From: Tolypothrix sp. PCC 7712 | GTDB taxonomy: Bacteria > Cyanobacteriota > Cyanobacteriia > Cyanobacteriales > Nostocaceae | NCBI RefSeq assembly: GCF_025860405.1 | Contig: NZ_CP063786.1 | Span: forward strand, 150,778 to 214,777 | Direction of reading: 5' to 3' | DNA: 64,000 bases | Part shown: piece by piece, positions 35,157 through 43,668 of the stretch | How positions within the stretch are numbered: the stretch's first letter is position 1 | Layout of the letters: each line of letters starts with the position of its first letter | Made by a program: the position numbers and the translations under genes | The notes under the pieces: generated by a model | Told to the model about the DNA's origin: nothing | What the model saw: only the letters and a program-made list of their open reading frames with translations | The model's database searches: none

Positions 35157-36893
35157 TTATATTTTTAGTTGCATATTATATAAATTTGCATAAGTACCAT
35201 TCACTGCAATTAACTCTTCATGCGTTCCTTGTTCATCAATTCCATTATCCGTTAACACAACAATTCTTTGTGCGTTTCTAACAGTTGACAGACGATGGGC
35301 TATAACTAGTGTTGTCCGGTTATCGGTTAACTTCTCCAATGAATCTTGAATAGCTTTTTCACTTTCATTATCTAGATTGCTCGTCGCTTCATCAAAAATG
35401 AGAATCGGTGGATTTTTTAAGAAAACCCGTGCAACACTCAACCTTTGCTTTTGACCACCTGATAATTTTACGCCACGCTGACCAATATCAGTATTGTAAC
35501 CATCTGGTAACGTCATGATAAAATCGTGGGCATTCGCTTTTTTGGCTGCTTCAATGATTTGTTCCTGGCTTGCCTCAAGTTTACCGTAGCGAATATTTTC
35601 TAAAACTGTCCCAGCAAACAAGTATACATCTTGCTGTACAATACCTATATTTCTTCGTAATGAGCGTAAGCTGATATCTTTAACATTTTTACCATCAAGT
35701 AATATTTCTCCATTGTTTACTTCATAAAAGCGGGGAATTAAGGAACATAGGGTTGTTTTACCAACACCTGAAGCTCCAACTAAGGCAACATATTCGCCAG
35801 CTTTTAAACTGAAAGAAATGTTTTTTAGTACATGATCGTAATCTTCTTTGTACCGGAAGCTCACATCTTTAAATTCCACATTTCCATGAACATGAGTAAG
35901 TTCAATCGCATCTGCTGAGTCTTGTATATCTGGTTCTACCTGCATAATGTGCATAAATCGATCAAAGCCAGTGATACCTTCCTGATACAGTCTGGCAAAG
36001 TTAACAAATTTCTGAATTGGCTCAATGAGGATACCAATGTACAATAAATAGGTTACTAAATCGGCTAAACTCAAAGAAGTATTTACAATAGCAACACCGC
36101 CAAAGACAATCACTATGATAGTCATGATTTGCGTAAAGACATTCATCCCCTGATAAAAGTAGGCTTCACTCTTATAACCGTCTCGTCTGCTCTCAACAAA
36201 ACGGGTATTTGCATAGGCAAACTTCTTCTTTTCTCTTGTATCGTTGGTAAACGACTGTACTACTCTGATGCCTGTTAGCGTATCTTCAACTTGTGCGTTA
36301 ATATCGCCTATTCTCTCTTTGCTTGCTCTAAGCGCAGCATTCATTTTTTGATTGAAATATACGGCATAAACGGTCATGAAGGGAAAGAAGAAAAAGACGA
36401 TTAAAGTCAGCTTAACGTTGATAGTAATCAAAATAATAAAAGTACCGACAAATTTCACTAAAGAGATGGCAATATCTTCAGGCCCATGATGGAACAGCTC
36501 ACTAATTGATATTAAATCATTGGTGATACGGCTCATCAACTGACCTGTTTTTTGTTGATCGTAAAAACGAAACGACAGCTTTAGATAATGCTCGAATAAG
36601 TCACGACGCATATCACTTTCCATCAGGGTTCCCATCATGTGTCCTTGATAGTCAACAAATGTGTTGCAATAAGCATGAATGCAAATCAAAGTGAGCATGA
36701 CCGCGCCGACTATATATATTTGGCTTAGTGCGTTGGGTACATTTCCTTCCAAGACATTTTGAGTAATGTATCTTGCACATAAGGGAAGTAACAGTGTAAT
36801 TACTGAAACAATAAATGCACATACGAGGTCTGCAACCAGCAATCCTAGATATGGCTTGTAATAGGACAAGAATTTCTTGCTTCGAGAACCCAT
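35157..36893 (-). CDS. ABC multidrug-type exporter, fused permease and ATPase
   Basis: 578 residues. The ATG at 36893 is chosen because GAGGAG sits seven bases before it; an earlier in-frame start lacks this. Six membrane segments fill residues 1-310. ATPase motifs: VALVGASGVGKTTL (Walker A), GVKLSGGQKQR (signature), PPILIFDEATS (Walker B) and VIAHRLS (switch His). It is a half-transporter that should work as a homodimer. The sequence style (BmrA/YfiB-like) is more Firmicutes than cyanobacterial. A leader peptide and attenuator lie upstream. Confidence 0.9.
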   Translation of the reverse strand: MGSRSKKFLSYYKPYLGLLVADLVCAFIVSVITLLLPLCARYITQNVLEGNVPNALSQIYIVGAVMLTLICIHAYCNTFVDYQGHMMGTLMESDMRRDLFEHYLKLSFRFYDQQKTGQLMSRITNDLISISELFHHGPEDIAISLVKFVGTFIILITINVKLTLIVFFFFPFMTVYAVYFNQKMNAALRASKERIGDINAQVEDTLTGIRVVQSFTNDTREKKKFAYANTRFVESRRDGYKSEAYFYQGMNVFTQIMTIIVIVFGGVAIVNTSLSLADLVTYLLYIGILIEPIQKFVNFARLYQEGITGFDRFMHIMQVEPDIQDSADAIELTHVHGNVEFKDVSFRYKEDYDHVLKNISFSLKAGEYVALVGASGVGKTTLCSLIPRFYEVNNGEILLDGKNVKDISLRSLRRNIGIVQQDVYLFAGTVLENIRYGKLEASQEQIIEAAKKANAHDFIMTLPDGYNTDIGQRGVKLSGGQKQRLSVARVFLKNPPILIFDEATSNLDNESEKAIQDSLEKLTDNRTTLVIAHRLSTVRNAQRIVVLTDNGIDEQGTHEELIAVNGTYANLYNMQLKI

Positions 36894-36975
36894 AAAGTTT
36901 CTCCTCAAACAGCTAAGGCTGCATTGCAATGGTGGACAAATAATGAAATCAGGCCAATGTGATACTCAAAGGTCA

Positions 36976-37018
36976 TAAAAAAATGAGCGGCGTGGGGTAT
37001 CCCTTCTCTAGCCGCTCA
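36976..37018 (-). terminator. Intrinsic terminator between leader and ABC transporter (attenuator)
   Basis: On the minus strand TGAGCGGC and GCCGCTCA (37018-37011 and 36991-36984) form a perfect 8-bp stem followed by seven Ts (36983-36977). It lies 83 bases before the transporter start, so transcripts must read through it to express the gene. Confidence 0.8.
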
Positions 37019-37079
37019 AAACAAAGCGACCACAGGCAAAATATCCCCGTAGCCACGATCATGATCTCTTATAAATCAA

Positions 37080-37112
37080 ACGGCCACGAGTGTGGTGTAC
37101 ACCCGTGGCCGT
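37080..37112 (-). promoter_or_regulatory. Strong hairpin in the ABC transporter leader
   Basis: ACGGCCACG (37080-37088) pairs perfectly with CGTGGCCGT (37104-37112), with a GGTGTACACC palindrome in the loop. It may pause polymerase or take part in the attenuation switch. Confidence 0.55.
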
Positions 37113-37398
37113 AAATGTTCCCTTCGTAGTGCGTGAACGAGTAGCGGTGGAATAAACGCGCCGACGCACCTTTATGGCACGCCATGAGAGCGTAATGCTG
37201 CAACACCTATTCCGTGATTACTGGAGGCGATACACCAATATGTCAGTAGGCAGCAAACTTGTTCTCCACAAGCCATTGTTACATCTATGGCGACGTGAAG
37301 GCGACAACAGAGCTATGAAACCGACACAATTGACAGATGCTCGCTAAACACCTCAAATAGATCAGGGGTCGTTCACACGACTGAAGGCACTCTTTTGG

Positions 37399-37485
37399 TT
37401 AAAAGGCGCACTCCACAAGCGAGCTGGTGATGCCACATGAAGCAGCATTGGTCAGCTCATGAATTTTGTGGGCGAAAGCTGTCAT
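37399..37485 (-). CDS. Leader peptide, 28 aa, upstream of the ABC exporter
   Basis: A short frame with a near-perfect ribosome binding site (GAGGAGG, seven bases before ATG). The peptide starts MTAFAHKIHELTNAA and ends SSLVECAF. A TATACT hexamer lies upstream on the same strand. It is followed by about 380 nt of structured, GC-richer RNA, a terminator and then the exporter gene. This is the layout of antibiotic-sensing leaders such as bmrB before bmrCD. That the peptide itself is the sensor is inferred. Confidence 0.65.
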   Translation of the reverse strand: MTAFAHKIHELTNAASCGITSSLVECAF

Positions 37486-37512
37486 TTTTGCGCCTCCTCA
37501 AAAATTTCAATA

Positions 37513-37969
37513 TGTAGTATAGAGTAGCACGCAGGTTGCCAGAGATCAAGTTGGTTGTTAGATGAATTCCAACTATTTAAGCCCATAACTAACAACTTAG
37601 GTTAAATAAGCATTTTTTAATAAGTAAAAATTTATACTTTTAACTCATCGTTCGCGTAATCGATTCTGAAAATAAAGAATTCATCAAAATGGTTAAAAGG
37701 CTTACAAAAAAAGGATTAATCGCATCAAACTTTTATCCATATACCCTTTAGAGGCGTGGTTAGTTCACAGTGCGATGACGGTGCGATCGCACCGATACAT
37801 TCAGATTCCTACTGAAATCTTTGAGGGAAATCGGGTAAGTGTAAGCTTTCTATTCTGATTACCAAAACCAAAGCTATATATAGTAGGAATTTCATGGTTT
37901 TTTGGGAATTAATTATTTCCGATTTGGATTACGCGAATGGTGAGTTTTAAACTAACAATAAAATATTAA
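37513..37969. other. AT-rich non-coding stretch between insert and backbone
   Basis: About 450 bp with no supported gene. A frame on the + strand around 37743-37849 encodes a 35-residue fragment without a start and may be debris. No iteron-like repeats. Confidence 0.4.
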
Positions 37970-39145
37970 TTATTGTTTCCCACTCAACTGACCTGTTTGA
38001 TAAAACTCAAGCAGGTTAGGGAAAGCTTTTTGTAGCAACCAGTTACGCCCAATTTCTGATTCGGGAATATTTGAAGCAGCCATGTAATAACCACTTCTGT
38101 AAGCAGCTACACCTAAACAAGCTTGTAGGCTGGATATAGCCCGTGAAGAAACTGGAATAGCCATCAAATCTTGTATATGACTAGGATGATAATTTTGTCC
38201 TACCAGTAAAAAATGAACTAAAGTATGAACCAACCGGGATAAGACAACTGTTCGGTCTTGCCAACGTTCTAAACGGGTCTTGATACGGAAGTAATCAGGT
38301 AAATCAGCTGCTTGAGATTCATCAAGGAACAAATCGCTTTGGCTTTCGATAAAATTAGAATCCAGACCTATAAACTGTTTAAGAAAAACAAGCGTTTTGC
38401 CCCAACGTTCGTGTTCCTTAGTTTCAGGAGAGAACGCACCTTCTGAATACTGTAAGCCATACTTTTCTTGAAGCTGTGCAACTGCCTCTTGATTGATATC
38501 ATCTTGCCAGTCAGATTCAACAAAAAACTCTTTTAAAATATCTTTCAAATAAATGGATGAAAATTCACTAATATCCGGTGCTTCATCGTCAAAATCATGT
38601 TCATAAGTATCAATAAGGAATTTCTCTAATTTGATTTCTAGCTCTTGCTTTCTATTAACTGGCAGTAATGATTTAGCGTCTTCTAATGATAAAGGAAAAT
38701 CTAAATAAGGATGACCTTTGGCTAAGTAAGAATTACTCAAATCTGCCAAACTTTCAAGCGCAATAGTCCGGGCAAAAAACTCATCTTGTGAATGTACGCA
38801 TATCCCGTCTAATTCTTTATCCACCAACATCATAGTAATTGCCAGTAGAGCAAACCATGAGGCATCGTGCAAACAAGTCGGTAAATCAGCAATTAAATCT
38901 ACTAACTTTAGTTCTAGAATTTCTTCCCAAACGCCTATCCTAGCGGTATTATAAACATCACAAAAATGCTCAACCTCTTCTCCAACAGATGTTTCTCCTA
39001 ACCAAATAAGATTTTCTACTTGCAAAGGAGAGGAGTAGTCAGGAGTTAGCTGGTTTTGGCTGTCTTCATCGAACTGTATCCACATCAAAGCCAAGAGCAT
39101 CAGCTTACAAATACTTACTCGCTTTAGGAGAAGATATTCAAGCAT
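37970..39145 (-). CDS. Hypothetical acidic protein, 391 aa
   Basis: A soluble, acidic, mostly helical protein (LVDLIADLPTCLHDASWFAL, HERWGKTLVFLKQFIGLDS, RWQDRTVVLSRLVHTLVHFL). The first 20 residues are hydrophobic, but a start at one of the later Met codons cannot be excluded. No family recognised. It is the only minus-strand gene of the backbone between the exporter and the ssb gene. Confidence 0.6.
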   Translation of the reverse strand: MLEYLLLKRVSICKLMLLALMWIQFDEDSQNQLTPDYSSPLQVENLIWLGETSVGEEVEHFCDVYNTARIGVWEEILELKLVDLIADLPTCLHDASWFALLAITMMLVDKELDGICVHSQDEFFARTIALESLADLSNSYLAKGHPYLDFPLSLEDAKSLLPVNRKQELEIKLEKFLIDTYEHDFDDEAPDISEFSSIYLKDILKEFFVESDWQDDINQEAVAQLQEKYGLQYSEGAFSPETKEHERWGKTLVFLKQFIGLDSNFIESQSDLFLDESQAADLPDYFRIKTRLERWQDRTVVLSRLVHTLVHFLLVGQNYHPSHIQDLMAIPVSSRAISSLQACLGVAAYRSGYYMAASNIPESEIGRNWLLQKAFPNLLEFYQTGQLSGKQ

Positions 39146-39341
39146 AAGTCATTACTTATAATTTTTAGATACATACCACGACATTTGCGATCCCACCATA
39201 GCACAGGATAATTGGCCGTTCCTTAGTAAAAACCACAATGCTATGAGAAACAGGAATCAAAAATAACTCATAAGTATGAAGCAAAAAGTGTGCTTTAAAT
39301 AAAACAATTCGTCAAAATAATAAATCCTAAAAGAACTAATG

Positions 39342-39349
39342 CTAACGCA
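39342..39349 (+). promoter_or_regulatory. Backbone upstream element before ssb
   Basis: CTAACGCA, 32 nt before the ssb ATG. The ACCAC half is poorly conserved here (CCTAAAAG region). Confidence 0.45.
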
Positions 39350-39380
39350 GCAATAAAAGAAATATATAAATTCTCGCGTT

Positions 39381-39764
39381 ATGAACTATATCAACAAAGT
39401 CATGCTCGTTGGCAGATGTGGACAAGAACCTGACCTGAAATTTTTCGAGTCGGGCGCAGTTAAGGCTTCAATCTCTATTGCAGTAAGACCACCCTACAGA
39501 AGTGAACAAGCCCTTTGGTTTGATTTAGTCGCATGGGGAAATCAAGCAGAAGTGATTGGAAATTACGTTCGTAAAGGAACTCAGATTGCAATTACTGGTG
39601 AGTTTGGATTCGACCGTTGGGCAGATAAAAATTCTGGCACTATGCGACAAAAGCCTGTAATCACAATCAACACCATCGAATTACTAGGTTCACCCCGTAA
39701 GGAAGAATCTACATCTACTTCTGCACCAAACGAAACACAGGCTGTAGCTAACGCAAATTTCTAG
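39381..39764 (+). CDS. ssb: Single-stranded DNA-binding protein lacking the acidic tip
   Basis: 127 residues with a standard OB fold: MNYINKVMLVGRCGQEPDLK, LWFDLVAWGNQAEVIGNYV, KGTQIAITGEFGFDRW and ITINTIELLG. The linker is very short and the protein ends TQAVANANF, without the acidic D-D-x-P-F tip that recruits repair and replication partners. The gene right after it supplies such a tip, so the two probably act together. Confidence 0.9.
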   Translation: MNYINKVMLVGRCGQEPDLKFFESGAVKASISIAVRPPYRSEQALWFDLVAWGNQAEVIGNYVRKGTQIAITGEFGFDRWADKNSGTMRQKPVITINTIELLGSPRKEESTSTSAPNETQAVANANF

Positions 39765-39773
39765 AAAATTACA

Positions 39774-39805
39774 AATCGCCTATGCAGTATAAATCATAGG
39801 CGATT
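39774..39805 (+). terminator. Hairpin after ssb
   Basis: A perfect 11-bp stem, AATCGCCTATG (39774-39784) with CATAGGCGATT (39795-39805). No T-run. Confidence 0.5.
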
Positions 39806-39837
39806 AACCATCTAATCAATCTACAAATCAAACAACC

Positions 39838-40257
39838 ATGATTCATAATACTGCAACTATTAATCTTAAATCAGTGAACACAACCCACGACAAAGAAGGT
39901 TCCTTGATTGCTTTTGGGATTGCTGAATTCTACTATCGTTCCAAGGAAGGTGTCGTTACTGACGAGATACCATTCCGTTCCAAGGGCGCACCTGCTGTCA
40001 TCATCAACGAACAGGGGGAAGGCGTACATGGTACAGCAGAAGGATATCTTGATTTAGTAATAGATAACAGGGGTGAGTACAAAGAAAAGATTGCCACATT
40101 CGTAATTAGAAACTTTATCTCAGCACAACCTATTAACGAACTTACCCAAGTTAGCAAAAACTCTCACTCGCCTGAAACTCCCGATTTTGCCAAGGAACTA
40201 CTCGAAGATAACGTTACTTCCACAAATGAAGACCTAGACGAAGAACCTCCATTTTAG
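39838..40257 (+). CDS. Predicted OB-fold ssDNA-binding-like protein with SSB-type acidic tip
   Basis: 139 residues. The first 105 residues are beta-rich (ATINLKSVNTTHDKEGSLIA, GYLDLVIDNRGEYKEK) and compatible with an OB fold, although no family is certain. The last 20 are acidic and end DLDEEPPF, close to the SSB tip consensus DDDIPF. Its gene follows ssb, whose own product lacks the tip. A partner-recruiting companion of SSB is the simplest reading. Confidence 0.6.
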   Translation: MIHNTATINLKSVNTTHDKEGSLIAFGIAEFYYRSKEGVVTDEIPFRSKGAPAVIINEQGEGVHGTAEGYLDLVIDNRGEYKEKIATFVIRNFISAQPINELTQVSKNSHSPETPDFAKELLEDNVTSTNEDLDEEPPF

Positions 40258-40273
40258 AACCAACTAACTGAAT

Positions 40274-40321
40274 AATGCTAGTCCAGACAGGTTTACTGGT
40301 TTGAACTAGCGTTATTTTTTT
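40274..40321 (+). terminator. Intrinsic terminator before parA
   Basis: AATGCTAGT (40274-40282) pairs with ACTAGCGTT (40305-40313, one G-U), followed by ATTTTTTTT. Confidence 0.8.
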
Positions 40322-40395
40322 TCAAAAATCCAAAATAAAAATCCACTGTTTGGTAGAATCGCTGACATGGGTTCACAAAATCGCTTCATTAATAT

Positions 40396-41166
40396 ATGTC
40401 ATCAACCAAAATAATTGCCACTTTCAATCAGTCAGGTGGTGCAGCTAAGACGACTATTACACACAATCTTGGATACCACCTTGCTAAAAAACACCGTGTA
40501 CTACTTGTGGATATGGACCCACAAGCATCACTAACAGCTTTTATGGGATTAGGGGAAGTCAAGCTGCAAACTGAACAAACTATCTATGGTGCGATCGCTG
40601 AAGAAACTCCCCTGTACATATGGGAAAAAACTATTCACGGGATGCACCTGGTACCAACAAATATCCAATTGGCAGGTACGGAGCAAAAAATTTTTCATGA
40701 CTTGACCATCGACAACCGCCAACGGCTCAAGTTTGTGCTATCAAATGTACTTGACCAGTATGATTATATTTTGATTGATTGCCCGCCTTCTCTAGGAATT
40801 CTAAGCATTATGAGCTTAGTAGCTGCTTCACACGTTATTATTCCTGTTGAAACACAATATAAGTGCTATCTTGGCACCAACCAACTGCTAGAAACAATTG
40901 CCCGGCTCAAAAAAGGAGGACACCAGAAGTTACAAATTGCCTGTATAATTCCAACCAAATACGATAATCGTAATCTTCAAGATACAGGAATACTAGAAGA
41001 AATTAAACAACAGGTTGAAGGACGCATCCACGTCACTGCTCCAATTCCTAAATCAACAGCTTTTCCTGACGCAACCCAGGCGCATCTGCCACTTGCACTC
41101 CACAAGAAAAACCACCCCGCAGTTAGCACACTCGAAGAAATCACAAAATACATCATTCAACTATGA
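40396..41166 (+). CDS. parA: ParA-family partition ATPase
   Basis: 256 residues. The deviant Walker A is FNQSGGAAKTTITHNLG (residues 10-26), where A replaces the usual G-K first Lys of KGGxGKT, so the signature Lys is missing. Walker A' is LLVDMDPQAS and Walker B is ILIDCPPSLG. It segregates plasmid copies with ParB by ATP-driven DNA binding. The parB start overlaps its stop. Confidence 0.9.
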   Translation: MSSTKIIATFNQSGGAAKTTITHNLGYHLAKKHRVLLVDMDPQASLTAFMGLGEVKLQTEQTIYGAIAEETPLYIWEKTIHGMHLVPTNIQLAGTEQKIFHDLTIDNRQRLKFVLSNVLDQYDYILIDCPPSLGILSIMSLVAASHVIIPVETQYKCYLGTNQLLETIARLKKGGHQKLQIACIIPTKYDNRNLQDTGILEEIKQQVEGRIHVTAPIPKSTAFPDATQAHLPLALHKKNHPAVSTLEEITKYIIQL

Positions 41167-42110
41167 GCCAAAAACGCGAACTAGAAAAACTCACCGGACT
41201 CGATAATTTATTTGGAGACGAAGTAGAACAATCCTTATCTAATTCCACTTTACCTTTATCCCAAATCATTCTTCCACCGAGTCAACCACGTCGCTATTTT
41301 GACCCTGAAAAACTTAAATCCCTAGCCGATAGCATAAAGGAAGTGGGGTTACTAGAACCTATAGTCGTCAGGCAGATTGAGGAAGACAAGTATGAACTTA
41401 TTGCCGGCGAACGCCGTCTTAAAGCTTGCGAAATTGCAGAAAGTGAGAGAATTTCTGTAGTCATTATCGAGTGCGATGATAAACAAGCTCGCAAGCTTCG
41501 ATTAGTTGAAAACCTCCAGCGTGAAGAACTCAATACCTGGGAGGAAACAATCGGCATTTTGGAATTACTTACCCACGAGATAGAAATAGACCAAGAAGGG
41601 GTAGTTTCTCTTCTGTATCAGATGAATAACGAAAGTAAGGGAAACTCTAACCATAACGTTATGGTTAGTCAAGAAGCACTTGCGATACAAAGAATATTTC
41701 TACAGATAGGTAAGATATCCTGGGAGTCATTTGTATCAAACCGCCTTCCTCTACTTAAACTACCTTCAGATATCCAAGCAGTATTAGAGCAAGGTCAGAT
41801 AGAATACACAAAGTCAAAAGAAATTGCTCGGATTAAGGACAATGAAAAACGGCAAAATATTTTAAAAAAAGCTATTGAAGAAAATCTCTCATTATCTGTA
41901 ATCAAAGAGTTAGTGGGAGATATTCTTCAAACTCAATCAGAAAGTAAACCGCAGTCTCCCCAACAACAAAATAAAGAAAGAGCAAGCAAAATATACAAAT
42001 CACTGCTTAAGAGCAAAATCTGGGATGACGAGAAAAAAGTAAAAAAAGTTAATCGTCTTTTTGACCAAATTGAAGCACTTTTAGAAGAAAAGAAGGAGGA
42101 TGCTTCTTGA
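41163..42110 (+). CDS. parB: ParB-family partition protein
   Basis: 315 residues, start overlapping the parA stop. The N-terminal ParB/Srx domain is clear: LPLSQIILPPSQPRRYFDPE, GLLEPIVVRQIEEDKYELIA and GERRLKACEIAE. NLQREELNTWEE follows, then a helical centre in place of the usual helix-turn-helix and a basic C-terminus. No obvious parS palindrome was seen nearby. With ParA it forms the partition locus. Confidence 0.9.
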   Translation: MSQKRELEKLTGLDNLFGDEVEQSLSNSTLPLSQIILPPSQPRRYFDPEKLKSLADSIKEVGLLEPIVVRQIEEDKYELIAGERRLKACEIAESERISVVIIECDDKQARKLRLVENLQREELNTWEETIGILELLTHEIEIDQEGVVSLLYQMNNESKGNSNHNVMVSQEALAIQRIFLQIGKISWESFVSNRLPLLKLPSDIQAVLEQGQIEYTKSKEIARIKDNEKRQNILKKAIEENLSLSVIKELVGDILQTQSESKPQSPQQQNKERASKIYKSLLKSKIWDDEKKVKKVNRLFDQIEALLEEKKEDAS

Positions 42111-42267
42111 CTCGGTTTGATCCAAGAATTCAGTTCAGGTGCTCTCAAAAAAATTCCAGCAAATAGAACCTGATCAACCAAAGCCAGTTCACTCTATAAA
42201 GGCTTGTAAACAGTTTGGATGGTAATTGTCTTTAAAAGTTTTTCCAACAGTACCAATTTTACTGTTA

Positions 42268-43668
42268 TTAATGTGAGCGACGATATAGCATTTTAAATGG
42301 GTAAATAGAGCGAACGCTATCAAGTGGGCGAACATCGAAAGGTAACTTAATAGTAAAAGTGCTACCTTTACCAAATTCACTTTGCACATCTATGCTGCCG
42401 TGATGTGCCAAAACAATTGCTTGCGCGATCGCTAATCCCAATCCAGAACCGCCAGTGCTACGAGAGCGATCGCTATTGACTCGATAGAAGCGGTCAAAAA
42501 TTTTAGTCAAATCATGCTGCGGAATACCAATACCCGTATCTTGAACCTGAATCACAGCATAATGGTCACTGCGATCTAGGCAAACGGTTATCTTTCCTCC
42601 TTTGGGTGTGTATTGAATTGCATTGATAATGAAGTTAGAAAACAAGCGATAAAGTTGATCGATATTACCAATGACTTCCAAAGGAGTAGACACCCGTACA
42701 GAAGATGTTAATGTTACATCAGATGCGATCGCCAAGGCTGCAAATTCCTCTATTAAATCGTTAACAATATCATCCAAGCAGCAAATGTCTCGTTGCATTG
42801 GCATTGGTTGACGATCCAGACGAGTCAGCAGCAACAAATCTGTAACCAGAGTTGTGAGTCGCTGATTCTGACGCTGTAGAGTTTGCAGAATGTCCCGTGC
42901 TTCTATTTCATCTATTTGGGGCATCAAAAGGGCTGATTCTACTGTCGCTTGGGTTGCTGCTAGAGGTGTCCGTAACTCGTGTGCGGCATCTGCTGTAAAT
43001 TGTTGAATTTGTCTATATGAGCGATAAATTGGTTGCATTGCTAGTCCTGCTAACCACCAACTAGCAACGCCAACCAGAGCCATTACCATTGGTAATCCCA
43101 ATGCTAAAATGAGCTTCACAGCAACAAGATAACTGTTGAAGTCTGCCAGACTTCGCCCTACTTGAATGTAACCCCAATCACGATTGTCTTGGGTGTGTAG
43201 AACAAAAGAAATTTGGTGGTAGAAATGTCCTTTGCTGTCTTTCAGAGTTTGCCAAAGTTCCTTGTTAAAGGCTACGGGTAATCCTTCTGGATAAGTTCCG
43301 GCGATCGCAATCAAGCGTCCGGAATTATCGAAAAAACGCACATAATAATTACCTTGATTGATTGCGCTTAAAATATGGCGTTTGGAACTTAACTGCTCTT
43401 GAATGCAGCTTTTATCAACTACACAAATATTGGGTAAAAGCTGTTGTATAACTGGTTCTAATTCACCAGGTTGCTGTAATTTTAATTCAATACTGTCGTG
43501 TAGTGTTCCGGCAACAGACTCCAGTTCTCGATCTAATGTCATCCAATGGGCATGGGAAATCGCTCTGTAGATACCAAATCCGCACAGGCTTAAAATCAAA
43601 GCCATAACGAGCGCATACCACAAGGCTAAACGCAGGCGGGTCTGCTTAAACAGTTTATTTTGATTCAT
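42268..43668 (-). CDS. Sensor histidine kinase, RppB/NrsS-like
   Basis: 466 residues from the ATG at 43668 (MNQNKLFKQTRLRLALWY); a longer frame overlaps the regulator gene. Two membrane segments (about residues 12-32 and 170-195) flank a periplasmic domain with two Cys (NICVVDKSCIQEQ), a possible metal site. HAMP is weak. The phospho-acceptor box is DAAHELRTPLAATQ, the N box is NFIINAIQYTPKGG and the G boxes are DTGIGIPQHDL and GGSGLGLAIAQ. It is co-transcribed with the regulator. The surrounding copper-type genes suggest a metal signal. Confidence 0.9.
   Translation of the reverse strand: MNQNKLFKQTRLRLALWYALVMALILSLCGFGIYRAISHAHWMTLDRELESVAGTLHDSIELKLQQPGELEPVIQQLLPNICVVDKSCIQEQLSSKRHILSAINQGNYYVRFFDNSGRLIAIAGTYPEGLPVAFNKELWQTLKDSKGHFYHQISFVLHTQDNRDWGYIQVGRSLADFNSYLVAVKLILALGLPMVMALVGVASWWLAGLAMQPIYRSYRQIQQFTADAAHELRTPLAATQATVESALLMPQIDEIEARDILQTLQRQNQRLTTLVTDLLLLTRLDRQPMPMQRDICCLDDIVNDLIEEFAALAIASDVTLTSSVRVSTPLEVIGNIDQLYRLFSNFIINAIQYTPKGGKITVCLDRSDHYAVIQVQDTGIGIPQHDLTKIFDRFYRVNSDRSRSTGGSGLGLAIAQAIVLAHHGSIDVQSEFGKGSTFTIKLPFDVRPLDSVRSIYPFKMLYRRSH

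Noticed and set aside
37680..37860. Short + strand frames before the 391-residue gene
   Set aside because: One 20-codon and one start-less 35-codon frame without ribosome sites or recognisable families.
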